Assembly (NCBI GenBank): GCA_025456105.1
Contig: JALOLG010000027.1
Span: 1 to 16,337 of the forward strand
DNA length: 16,337 nucleotides
Direction: 5' to 3'
From: Ilumatobacteraceae bacterium
Lineage (GTDB): Bacteria; Actinomycetota; Acidimicrobiia; Acidimicrobiales; Ilumatobacteraceae
Shown: positions 8,303 to 14,966 of the stretch, one piece after another
How positions within the stretch are numbered: position 1 is the stretch's first letter
How the letters are laid out: every line of letters starts with the position of its first letter
Notes under the pieces: model-generated
What the model was told of the DNA's origin: nothing
Database searches by the model: none
What the model saw: only the letters and a program-made list of their open reading frames with translations
Program-made: the position numbers and the translations under genes

Positions 8303-9511
8303 TCACGCGGCGTCGCGCTCGCGCGCGGCGGTCTCGAACGACGCCAGCACGGCGATGGCCGACATGCCGAGCAGCGCGACCGCCCCGACGATGGTGACGG
8401 CGTGGAGGTCGACCGGGTCGACCGGTGCGCCCGGGTTCGCCACGGCCGGGCCCATCGGGCTCGTGCCGAGATCGAGCAGCGAGGTGAACGTCATCACCAT
8501 CACCACCACGGTCGAGCCGATCGCCAGGCCGAGCCCGTAGCGCCGCACGAGCAGGAACCCGAGGACGGCGCCGTACGCGAGCATCGCCATCTGCCACAGC
8601 CGCCCGGCGAGGAACAGCGAGGTGGTCGTCGTGCTGGCGGTCCAGTTGTCGTCCCACTCGGCGATGCCCTGGGGGATCAGCGGTCCGATCGCAGCGACCA
8701 GTGCCGTGACGGCGGCCGCGGCGGCGACCCACGGGTTGAGCCCGTCGCGCCCGTCGTTCCCGCCCGCCAGCAGCGACACGACGAATGTGATCACGCCGAA
8801 CCCGGCGACGATCGGGAGCATCCAGTACCCGAGCCCGCGCTCGATCGTGATCGTGAACGCCTCGGTGGTGGGTGGCTCGGTCACGACGGCGCGGGCGAGT
8901 GCGATCGGCTCGTCGGCGAGTCCCACCATCAGCATCGCCCACCCCGAGAGCGAGAGCGCCGCCCCACCGACGAGGCCCGATCCCCAGCGTTGGCGGAGCA
9001 CGGCGGCGACCAGGCCGATCGCCATCGCGCCCACCGCGACGAACGCGGCGACCGGCAGGTTCGACGCGAAGGTCGACGCTCGCCACGACCCGACCTCGAA
9101 CGTGGGTGCAGCGAGGTCGGTCGACACCTCGAGGATCGTGAACGTGGCCGCCACCACGGTGAGGATCGCCGTCAGCACGGCGAGCGGGAGGACGGCCGGT
9201 GCGGCGGCCCGTGACGCCGGCTCGGAGGCGACGAGGGGCAGCTGGTCGGTGGTGGCGCCCGTCACCGGCACCGGGTCGACGGGCGTGGGCTGGTCGGTGG
9301 CCAGCATCACCGCGGTGAGATCGTCGGGCTCGTCGCTCGCGAAGTCGTAGAGCGCGGGCGGCGGGAGCGGCGCCGCCGACGCAGCGGCCGGCGCCGGCGG
9401 GACGGTCTCGACCGCCTCGGTGGGGTCGGTGATGCCCGCCAGGGAGTGCCCGCACTCGGCGCAGAACCGCTGCCCCTCGCTCACCAGGGCCCCGCACCGG
9501 TTGCAGAACAT
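8303..9511 (-). CDS. Zinc-ribbon, eight-helix membrane protein of unknown function
   Basis: The 402-aa product starts MFCNRCG. Four cysteines, C3, C6, C17 and C20, form a CxxC-x10-CxxC zinc ribbon at the extreme N-terminus. A disordered Ala/Pro/acidic linker covers about 25-103. About eight transmembrane segments follow (near 106-128, 152-172, 178-199, 229-250, 260-280, 299-322, 327-347, 371-392), ending in a short charged tail. Actinobacteria have many such zinc-ribbon plus membrane-domain proteins; their roles are mostly unknown and I do not assign one. The start at ATG 9511 is fixed by the zinc ribbon and by a TACGAT box 6 nt upstream. The frame stays open far upstream, but that stretch is antisense-like shadow over trxB. 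It takes the place downstream of trxB where trxA is often found. Confidence 0.85.
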   Translation of the reverse strand: MFCNRCGALVSEGQRFCAECGHSLAGITDPTEAVETVPPAPAAASAAPLPPPALYDFASDEPDDLTAVMLATDQPTPVDPVPVTGATTDQLPLVASEPASRAAAPAVLPLAVLTAILTVVAATFTILEVSTDLAAPTFEVGSWRASTFASNLPVAAFVAVGAMAIGLVAAVLRQRWGSGLVGGAALSLSGWAMLMVGLADEPIALARAVVTEPPTTEAFTITIERGLGYWMLPIVAGFGVITFVVSLLAGGNDGRDGLNPWVAAAAAVTALVAAIGPLIPQGIAEWDDNWTASTTTTSLFLAGRLWQMAMLAYGAVLGFLLVRRYGLGLAIGSTVVVMVMTFTSLLDLGTSPMGPAVANPGAPVDPVDLHAVTIVGAVALLGMSAIAVLASFETAARERDAA

Positions 9512-9674
9512 GCCCGCATCGTACGGGTTGCCCGGCCTCCGCCCGGATCGCCTCGGCCCGGGGCCCCGCATCGCAGCGGCCGACCCCACTTCGGTCACGA
9601 TCTGTCGTCCGGGGGGTCGGGGCGCGCTGACGCGGCGGGGCGCGCTGACGGGGCGGTGCGGGTTGGGCCCGGGA
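9512..9674. other. Intergenic region after trxB with direct repeat
   Basis: 163 bp between the trxB stop and the zinc-ribbon gene. It contains a 15-bp direct repeat, CGGGGCGCGCTGACG, at 9618-9632 and 9636-9650 (period 18 bp), and a weak inverted repeat CCGACCCC/GGGGTCGG (9580-9587 and 9613-9620, 25-nt loop) that might help end trxB transcription. The TACGAT box at its left end serves the next gene. No further gene is supported. Confidence 0.5.
9518..9523 (-). promoter_or_regulatory. Leaderless-type -10 box (TACGAT) of the zinc-ribbon membrane protein gene
   Basis: Read on the minus strand, TACGAT (TANNNT) ends 6 nt before ATG 9511. No purine-rich Shine-Dalgarno lies in the gap. No convincing -35 is present at 17 bp (CCGGGC). 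This suggests the gene is transcribed on its own rather than only by read-through from trxB. Confidence 0.45.
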
Positions 9675-10625
9675 TCAGCCGTGGACGTTGGCTTCGAGCC
9701 AGCGCTCGGCATCGATCGCGGCCATGCAGCCCGAGCCGGCCGCCGTGATGGCCTGGCGGTAGGTGTGGTCCTGCACGTCGCCGCAGGCGAACACACCCTC
9801 GACGTTGGTGTAGGTCGACCCCGGCTTCGTGATGAGGTAGCCGTTGTCCTCCATGTCGAGGATGCCGGTGAACAGGTCGGTGTTCGGCCGGTGACCGATG
9901 GCCACGAACAGCCCGGTGACGGGCAGCTCGGTGGTCTCGCCGGTCTCGACGTGGCGCACCGTGATGCCGGTGAGCGACTCCTCGCCCTGCAGCGACGAAA
10001 CCGTGTGGTTCCAGAGGAACTCGATCTTCGGGTTCGCGAACGCCCGGTCCTGCATGATCTTCGACGCCCGCAGCGAGTCGCGGCGGTGGATGATCGTGAC
10101 CTTCTCGGCGAACTTCGTGAGGAACGTCGCCTCCTCGATCGCCGAGTCGCCACCGCCCACGACGGCGATCTCGTGGCCGCGGAAGAAGAACCCGTCGCAC
10201 GTGGCGCACGTCGACAGCCCGTGGCCGATGAGCCGGTTCTCCTCCTCGAGCCCGAGCATCAGCGACTGGGCGCCGGTGCTCACGATGATCGAGTGCGCCC
10301 GGTGCTCGGTGTCGCGCACCCACACCCGGAACGGGCGCTCGCTGAAGTCGACCCGGGTGACCTTCTCGGTGAGGAACTCCGCACCGAACCGCTCGGCCTG
10401 GGCGCGGAAGTTGGCCATGAGCTCGGGGCCCATGATCCCCTCGGGGAAGCCCGGGAAGTTCTCGACCTCGGTGGTGAGCATCAGCTGCCCGCCGGGCTGG
10501 TCGCTGGTGGACGACGGCTCCCCCTCGATCACGAGGGGCGCGAGGTTGGCGCGGGCGGTGTAGATGGCGGCCGTGAGGCCGGCCGGGCCCGAGCCGATGA
10601 CGATGACGTTGCGGATGTCGCTCAT
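9675..10625 (-). CDS. trxB: Thioredoxin reductase
   Basis: A 316-aa flavoprotein of the usual bacterial length. It transfers electrons from NADPH through FAD and a redox disulfide to thioredoxin in the cytoplasm. The FAD-binding GSGPAG is at 11-16, the active-site CATC at 140-143, the NADPH-binding GGGDSA at 157-162 with HRR (180-182) for the 2'-phosphate, and the second FAD motif CGDV at 281-284. All key residues are intact. A Shine-Dalgarno GGAAGG (10631-10636) lies 5 nt before ATG 10625. The gene follows the small membrane protein gene by 21 bp, as in an operon, and sits downstream of the sigma/anti-sigma pair as in the sigM-rsmA-trxB order of mycobacteria and streptomycetes. No trxA follows it. 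Confidence 0.97.
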   Translation of the reverse strand: MSDIRNVIVIGSGPAGLTAAIYTARANLAPLVIEGEPSSTSDQPGGQLMLTTEVENFPGFPEGIMGPELMANFRAQAERFGAEFLTEKVTRVDFSERPFRVWVRDTEHRAHSIIVSTGAQSLMLGLEEENRLIGHGLSTCATCDGFFFRGHEIAVVGGGDSAIEEATFLTKFAEKVTIIHRRDSLRASKIMQDRAFANPKIEFLWNHTVSSLQGEESLTGITVRHVETGETTELPVTGLFVAIGHRPNTDLFTGILDMEDNGYLITKPGSTYTNVEGVFACGDVQDHTYRQAITAAGSGCMAAIDAERWLEANVHG

Positions 10626-10646
10626 GGGTGCCTTCCGTGGGGCGGT

Positions 10647-10970
10647 TCAGATGGCGCGCGGGCGCCGCTTCCTCAACAGCAACCACCCGAGGAGGCACAG
10701 GATTCCGCCGACGATGAAGTAGCTGAGGTACACGGCGACCGGCCGGTCGACCCACAGATCGAGCACGGCCTGCAGACCGCGGGTGGCCACGAGCAGGACC
10801 AGCAGCACCGTGATCAGGCCGAGGATCGCCGCGAGCAGACCGAACACGATGGCACGGCTCGCCTTGACGGCCTTCGAGGTGGCCGTGTCGCGGACCTTGC
10901 CGATGGTGCGGTCGATCGTGTCGGTGACCTCGCGCGCCCAGTTCGGGTCGGTGATCGGGTTGCCGGGCAT
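10647..10970 (-). CDS. Small two-helix membrane protein (holin-superfamily/DUF-like)
   Basis: A 107-aa protein starting MPGNPITDPNW. An amphipathic, charged N-terminal part (about 1-38, with the DTIDRTIGKVRDTATSKA stretch) precedes two transmembrane helices (about 41-66 and 79-98) and a basic tail, LRKRRPRAI. The architecture resembles small membrane proteins with phage-holin-superfamily or DUF labels found next to trxB/sigM in actinobacteria. No lytic function is implied by the sequence. The ATG at 10970 is preferred to an upstream start at 11171 because it leaves no overlap with the anti-sigma gene and lies 7 nt after a TACAGT -10 box. It probably forms a two-gene operon with trxB, 21 bp downstream. 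Its function is not known. Confidence 0.8.
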   Translation of the reverse strand: MPGNPITDPNWAREVTDTIDRTIGKVRDTATSKAVKASRAIVFGLLAAILGLITVLLVLLVATRGLQAVLDLWVDRPVAVYLSYFIVGGILCLLGWLLLRKRRPRAI

Positions 10971-10977
10971 CGCTGGC

Positions 10978-10983
10978 ACTGTA
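10978..10983 (-). promoter_or_regulatory. Leaderless-type -10 box (TACAGT) before the small membrane protein/trxB pair
   Basis: In the 50-bp gap after the anti-sigma gene, TACAGT (TANNNT) ends 7 nt before ATG 10970. GGAACC (11002-11007, read on the minus strand) lies 18 bp upstream of it and resembles an ECF-type -35. No matching CGTC/CGTT -10 is present at ECF spacing, so SigM control is not supported. Confidence 0.5.
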
Positions 10984-11020
10984 GTCGCCGACCCACCGAT
11001 CGGTTCCAGGGGCGACGGCG

Positions 11021-11860
11021 TCAGGGCTCGGTGGCGACCACGACGTCGCACGTGCCGACACCCACGGCCGCGTAGCTGCCGTCGGCGCGCTCGACCACGA
11101 CGCTCGGCACCAGCTCGCCCGTGACGGCGTCGAGCGCGTCGACGAGGCCGATCGTGGGGGCGTCCGCCCACTCGTCGCAGCCGGTGGAGTAGGTGGCCGC
11201 CACGTCGGGCCCCTCGACGGGCGGGACGGACGCCACGTACGCCGCGAGCTCGTCCGGCGTCGACACGACGGCGGCCGTCGCGATCGTCGTCGTCGCCACG
11301 TCGCCGTCGGTCGGTGCCTCCGCACCGCCTCCCTGCGGCGCCTCCGTGCCGGCGGGCGCCGCCGTCAGCGCCTCTGGGGTGGCGCCCTCGGCCGCCTCGC
11401 TGCTGCGGTCCGCGCTGGCGTCGTCGACCGACGACTCCGCCTCCGCGACGGCAGCGGCCGGGGCCTCCGTCGCTGCTGGGGCCTCGAGCGTCTGGGCATC
11501 GGACGCCTCGTCGGTGTCGTCGTCGCCACCCACCACGGCCGTCGCGACCACACCGAGCCCGGCGACCGCCACCAGCGCGGCTGCGACGGCGAGCCAGCGC
11601 TGCGTCGAGCGCTGGCGCGCGGGCACGGGGATCGCCCCGGCCCGGGAGGGAGCGGGTGCGAGCTCGGCGAGCGCGGCCGCGATGGCACCCTCACGGGCGG
11701 CGTCCGAGGGAGCCGGCACGTCGCGCACGACGCCGGCCACGAACCGGAGCCGCTCGACCTCCGTCATGGCCGCCGGGTCGGCCTCCACGGCGGCGCGCTC
11801 GACCGGATCGAGCTCGCCGTCGAGGTAGGCGCTGGCGCGGAGGGTGAGGTCGTCGGTCAT
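11021..11860 (-). CDS. Membrane anti-sigma factor of the adjacent ECF sigma factor
   Basis: A 279-aa single-pass protein. The N-terminal cytoplasmic region (ASAYLDGELDPVER, about 9-22, then helices to about 48) has the anti-sigma-factor fold signature. The HxxxCxxC zinc motif of the ZAS family is absent: the equivalent segment reads VEADPAAMTEVERL. One transmembrane helix spans about 89-112. An Ala/Glu/Thr/Pro-rich linker (113-200) leads to an extracellular domain with two Cys (C228, C271) that could form a disulfide. ATG 11860 overlaps the sigma gene stop by 4 bp (ATGA), implying coupled, near-stoichiometric translation. By position and design it corresponds to RsmA of the sigM locus. It probably holds the sigma factor inactive at the membrane until an envelope or redox signal releases it. 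Confidence 0.85.
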   Translation of the reverse strand: MTDDLTLRASAYLDGELDPVERAAVEADPAAMTEVERLRFVAGVVRDVPAPSDAAREGAIAAALAELAPAPSRAGAIPVPARQRSTQRWLAVAAALVAVAGLGVVATAVVGGDDDTDEASDAQTLEAPAATEAPAAAVAEAESSVDDASADRSSEAAEGATPEALTAAPAGTEAPQGGGAEAPTDGDVATTTIATAAVVSTPDELAAYVASVPPVEGPDVAATYSTGCDEWADAPTIGLVDALDAVTGELVPSVVVERADGSYAAVGVGTCDVVVATEP

Positions 11861-12429
11861 GAGGCAGGGGTTGGACGTCCGGACGGGGGCTCCTGGTTCC
11901 CGAGACGATCGGCGAGCATCGAGCGACCGCGCGCGATCCGCGACTTGACGGTGCCCACCGGCACGTCGAGCACGGCCGCGATCTCGGCGTAGTCGAGGTC
12001 GCCGACGTCGCGGAGCACGACGGCCACCCGGAACTCCTCGGGCAGGGTGGCCACGGCCTCGTCGATGGCACGTCGGTCGACGACGGCCTCGACGCGGGCG
12101 GCGGCGCCCTCGTCGACCTCCTCGGGTCGCTCGTCGTCGGCCACCACGTGCAGCGACGGGCGGCGACGCTGCTTGCGCAGCTCGTCGAGGGCGGTGTTGG
12201 TGGCGATCCGGTAGATCCACGTGGACACGCTCGACCGGCCGTCGAACGCGTGCAGCGACCGCACGACCTTGATCATCGTCTCCTGCGCGGCGTCGTCGGC
12301 GTCGCGGCTCGAACCGAGCACTCGGCGGCACACGGCGTGCACCCGGTCGTAGTGGGTGCGCAGGAGCGAGTCGAGCGCGGCGCGGTCACCGTCGCGGGCC
12401 GCGGCGACGAGGGCGGCCTCGTCGGTCAC
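11857..12429 (-). CDS. sigM: ECF-family RNA polymerase sigma factor (SigM-like)
   Basis: A 190-aa sigma-70 family group IV factor. Region 2 (about 14-88) contains DADDAAQETMIKVVRSL (-10 recognition and core binding) and STWIYRIATNTALDELRK. Region 4 (about 122-175) contains LPEEFRVAVVLRDV and the helix-turn-helix YAEIAAVLDVPVGTVKSRIARGRSML for the -35. The start is GTG 12429, which overlaps the TGA of the kinase gene (GTGA), with no sequence between them. A longer frame to 12765 would run through the kinase gene and lacks sigma homology. It overlaps the anti-sigma gene by 4 bp downstream. SigM orthology is inferred from locus order (DUF6049, sigma, anti-sigma, trxB), not from a search. It would direct polymerase to envelope or oxidative-stress promoters. 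Confidence 0.92.
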   Translation of the reverse strand: MTDEAALVAAARDGDRAALDSLLRTHYDRVHAVCRRVLGSSRDADDAAQETMIKVVRSLHAFDGRSSVSTWIYRIATNTALDELRKQRRRPSLHVVADDERPEEVDEGAAARVEAVVDRRAIDEAVATLPEEFRVAVVLRDVGDLDYAEIAAVLDVPVGTVKSRIARGRSMLADRLGNQEPPSGRPTPAS

Positions 12430-14183
12430 GGCACGAACGTGAGCTCGCCGAGCCGCCCGCGGTACGGGTTGCTCTCGCTGCACGCGTCGTCGGGGCCGAG
12501 CTCGCGGAGCCACACCAGGAGGTGCCGGGTTCCCTCGGGTGCCGGGGCGGCGACGGTGCCGGGCTCGGTGGCGTAGGCCTTGGGAGCCAGCGGGGCACCC
12601 CACCCGTCGGGATCGGCCGGTGCGGTCTCGGCCGACGAGGCGTACAGCTCGAGCTGGTACGGCGCGTTCAGCGAGTCGACCGACACGGTGCCGGCCGACG
12701 CCGTCGACAGCGCGACCACCAGGCCCACGCCACGCTTGCCGCCGAGGTACTGCGACGAGTAGCACTCGGTGGCCCAGCCGGTGTCGGGATCGCCGTCGGC
12801 CAGCACGGCATCAGCCTGGGTGTCGTTCTCGCCGCCGTTGTCGCCGTCGGGGTCCCAGGCGGTGACCGACGTGATCTCCACCGGCACGACCGCCGGCGCA
12901 CTCGCGACGGGGGCGTCGGTGGCCGGCACGACGGTGACCGGCGGGTTGGCCTCGTCGTCGCCGCCGAGGAACGACAGCAGCACGAGCCCCACCACCACGA
13001 CCGCCACCAGCGCGAGCGCGAGCAGCGTGATCGTGACGGGCTTCTGGCGGGTGTGGAGGCCCTTGGCCGGGCGACCACGCCGGGCGGCACCCTCGGTGGG
13101 GGTGGCCTCGCGGCGAGGCGGGGGCGGGGCGTTCACCCGCATCATCCCGGTGGTGGCCGACGAGGCGCTGACCGGCGTGACGTTCGACCCCGTCACCGAG
13201 GTCGGCTCGCCCGGGATGGCGGGGCGCTCGGAGCCGGTGGGCGTGCCGATCACCCGGGGCAGGCGGCGCGGCGGTTCGGCGGGCGTGCCGTCGATCCGGG
13301 GTGGCGCGGTGTCGACTGCGAGCAGGGCCGAGCGCAGCTCGGCGCCGTTGGCCGGCCGGTGGGCCGGGTTGCGCGCCAGCATCCGGTGCACGAGATCGAT
13401 CAGCCCGGGCGGCAGCGTGGGGCGCAGGCGGCCGAGATCGGTGGGGTCGCGCTGCAGGCGGGCCAGGGCGGTGTCGGCGTCGGTCTCGCCCAGGAACGGC
13501 ACCCGACCGGCGAGGCACTCGTAGAGCACGAGCCCGAGTCCGTAGATGTCGGCGCGGCCGTCGAGCTTCTTGCCGCGCACCTGCTCGGGTGACAGGTACT
13601 TGGCCGTGCCCATCATCACGTTGTCGCTCGTGAGGTCGTCGTCGATGCCGTCGAGACCCTTGGCGATGCCGAAGTCGGTGAGCAGCACCCGGCCGTCGGA
13701 GGTGACGAGGATGTTGCCGGGCTTGACGTCGCGGTGCACGAAGCCGGCGCGGTGGGCTTCGTCGAGTGCCGCCGCCACGCACGCGCCGATGTGGATCGTG
13801 AGCTCGGGACCGAGCCGCTTCTGGGCGTCGAGCAGCTGGCGCAGGCTCTTGCCGTCGACGAGCTGCATCACCACGGCCTGGCGGCCGTCGTGCACGAACA
13901 CGTCGTGGACGGCGACGATGTTGGGGTGGTTGAGGCGGGCCACCGCGATCGCCTCGCGGCGGAAGCGCTCGGCCACCACCGAGTCGCTCGCGAGCGACGG
14001 GCGGAGCCACTTGAGCGCCACCTTGCGGTCGAGCTGGATGTCGGTGGCCACCCACACCTCGGCCATGCCGCCCTGGCCGATGCGGCGCTCGAGCCGGTAC
14101 CGGCCCGCCAGGATCTGGTGGTCGACGACCGTGCCGCCGTTCGGCGACGCAGAAGGGGACGCGGAGTCGTCGTCGGGAGCCAT
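12426..14183 (-). CDS. Transmembrane Ser/Thr protein kinase with discoidin-like extracellular domain
   Basis: A 585-aa Hanks-type receptor kinase. The catalytic domain (about 29-292) has every key element: glycine loop GQGGMAEV (36-43), K58 (VALK), E77, HRDVKPGN with D152 and N157, DFG 170-172, an activation segment ending GTAKYLSPE (192-200), and RADIYGLG. It should therefore be active. A Pro/Thr/Ser-rich juxtamembrane linker (about 293-380) leads to one helix (381-407) and an extracellular beta domain (about 433-585). The segments AWDPDGDNGGEND, DGDPDTGWATE and GVGLVVAL look like a galactose-binding/discoidin fold with C474 and C568 as a possible disulfide. The mycobacterial MurJ (MviN) protein ends in a pseudokinase plus a similar extracellular domain at the same locus, so this may be its free-standing, catalytic counterpart. 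The stop overlaps the sigma factor start by 4 bp. Confidence 0.93.
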   Translation of the reverse strand: MAPDDDSASPSASPNGGTVVDHQILAGRYRLERRIGQGGMAEVWVATDIQLDRKVALKWLRPSLASDSVVAERFRREAIAVARLNHPNIVAVHDVFVHDGRQAVVMQLVDGKSLRQLLDAQKRLGPELTIHIGACVAAALDEAHRAGFVHRDVKPGNILVTSDGRVLLTDFGIAKGLDGIDDDLTSDNVMMGTAKYLSPEQVRGKKLDGRADIYGLGLVLYECLAGRVPFLGETDADTALARLQRDPTDLGRLRPTLPPGLIDLVHRMLARNPAHRPANGAELRSALLAVDTAPPRIDGTPAEPPRRLPRVIGTPTGSERPAIPGEPTSVTGSNVTPVSASSATTGMMRVNAPPPPRREATPTEGAARRGRPAKGLHTRQKPVTITLLALALVAVVVVGLVLLSFLGGDDEANPPVTVVPATDAPVASAPAVVPVEITSVTAWDPDGDNGGENDTQADAVLADGDPDTGWATECYSSQYLGGKRGVGLVVALSTASAGTVSVDSLNAPYQLELYASSAETAPADPDGWGAPLAPKAYATEPGTVAAPAPEGTRHLLVWLRELGPDDACSESNPYRGRLGELTFVP

Positions 14184-14236
14184 GACCGTGTGCAGACGCT
14201 AGTGGCGATGCCCCGCCAGGTCCGGGCAATCCCAGC

Positions 14237-14659
14237 TCACGTGTCGGGTAGATCACCCGGGTAGGTGATCGAGACCTCCTCGATCGACCGTGGGAAGTCG
14301 TCGGCGTTGTTCGTGATGAACCGCTCGGCACCCGCGGCGACGGCGCTGGCGAGGTGGACGGCATCGAGTGCGCGGAGCCGGTAGGTGGCGCCGAGCGCGG
14401 CTGCCAGCGCGGCGGTCGCCTCGTCGACCGGGCGCAGATCGAGCCGGGCGAGCAGCGCCGTGAGCGCGTCGAGCTCGTCATGCGCACCGTCTCGCATGGG
14501 CTTGGCGAGCAGCTCGGGGACGAGCAGGACGGAACCCGTTCCCGCCACGGCGCCGCTGGCCGAGGTCGGCTCTGTGGGGAACAGCGCGCGCACGCGCCGG
14601 CCGAGCGGGTGCTCGGGCGCGGCTGCGTAGATCAGCACGTCGGCGTCGAACGCGTCCAC
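14237..14659 (-). CDS. vapC: VapC-family PIN-domain toxin (ribonuclease)
   Basis: A 140-aa PIN-domain protein of usual toxin length. Acidic metal-binding residues appear in family order: D5 and D7 in FDADVLIYA, E49 in VPELLAKP, D99 in RALDAVHLA, and D120/D121 in ITNNADDF. Such toxins cleave tRNA or rRNA with Mg2+ when the antitoxin is lost. The start is GTG 14659. It is the only candidate because the vapB TGA lies in the same frame only three codons upstream. No Shine-Dalgarno is visible in the 9-nt gap, so translation probably depends on coupling to vapB. A 53-bp gap follows before the kinase gene. The RNA target cannot be told from sequence. Confidence 0.88.
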   Translation of the reverse strand: MDAFDADVLIYAAAPEHPLGRRVRALFPTEPTSASGAVAGTGSVLLVPELLAKPMRDGAHDELDALTALLARLDLRPVDEATAALAAALGATYRLRALDAVHLASAVAAGAERFITNNADDFPRSIEEVSITYPGDLPDT

Positions 14660-14668
14660 GACGGGCGG

Positions 14669-14959
14669 TCAGCGGCGCCGGCGGGCCGCGCGGACGTCGG
14701 CGACGAGCCGTTCCGCCCGATCGGGCGTGATCGACGGCGATGGGAGGAGCGGACGGGTGCGGGCGAGCTCGAGGAGCTGGCGGACGCGCTCGGCGTCGGC
14801 GGTCGCCCGATCGGCGCGGCGCACCCGGAGCGCATCAGGCCGGACCACCACGGCGATCGCCTCGCCGTGGCGGGTGATGGTGATCTCCTCGCCCGCAGCC
14901 ACGCGGTCGAGCACCTCGGGGAGCGCGGCTCGTGCCTGGCTTGCGGACAGGGTGGCCAC
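14669..14959 (-). CDS. vapB: Phd/YefM-type antitoxin of the VapBC pair
   Basis: A 96-aa protein. Residues 1-48 (ATLSASQARAALPEVLDRV, then GEEITITRHGEAIAVVV) are the Phd/YefM DNA-binding and dimerisation fold. The basic C-terminal half (about 50-96) should wrap the toxin. The start is taken as GTG 14959: it gives the canonical beginning of the domain and lies 7 nt after a TACAAT -10 box. A longer form from TTG 14995 would begin inside the -35 and is rejected. It pairs with the PIN toxin gene 9 nt downstream and probably represses its own promoter through the 28-bp palindrome at 14968-14995. The pair is best called VapBC-like, although the antitoxin fold is Phd/YefM. Confidence 0.87.
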   Translation of the reverse strand: MATLSASQARAALPEVLDRVAAGEEITITRHGEAIAVVVRPDALRVRRADRATADAERVRQLLELARTRPLLPSPSITPDRAERLVADVRAARRRR

Positions 14960-14966
14960 GGCGCGG

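Noticed and set aside
9580..9620. Terminator of trxB from the CCGACCCC/GGGGTCGG arms
   Set aside because: 8-bp stem with a 25-nt loop and no T-run; too weak to call as a separate feature.
10647..10970. Phage holin as evidence of a prophage
   Set aside because: No endolysin or other phage gene nearby; two-helix proteins of this sort occur as housekeeping neighbours of trxB in actinobacteria.
10984..11007. SigM-type promoter (GGAACC) before the small membrane protein gene
   Set aside because: No CGTC/CGTT -10 lies 16-18 bp downstream; the TACAGT box fits housekeeping recognition better.
9420..11075. A 551-residue + strand open frame across trxB
   Set aside because: Low-complexity antisense product; trxB, the small membrane protein and the zinc ribbon explain the other strand.
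12430..12765. Longer N-terminus for the sigma factor
   Set aside because: The extension runs inside the kinase gene, is Arg/Pro-rich and has no sigma homology; GTG 12429 gives the normal ECF start and a 4-bp overlap.
12522..13592. A 356-residue + strand open frame opposite the kinase gene
   Set aside because: Gly/Arg/His-rich shadow; the kinase catalytic motifs are on the minus strand.
14184..14236. Promoter for the kinase in the 53-bp gap (TAGCGT on the minus strand)
   Set aside because: No -35 at usual spacing and the box is 12 nt from the ATG, unlike the other units; read-through from vapBC cannot be excluded.
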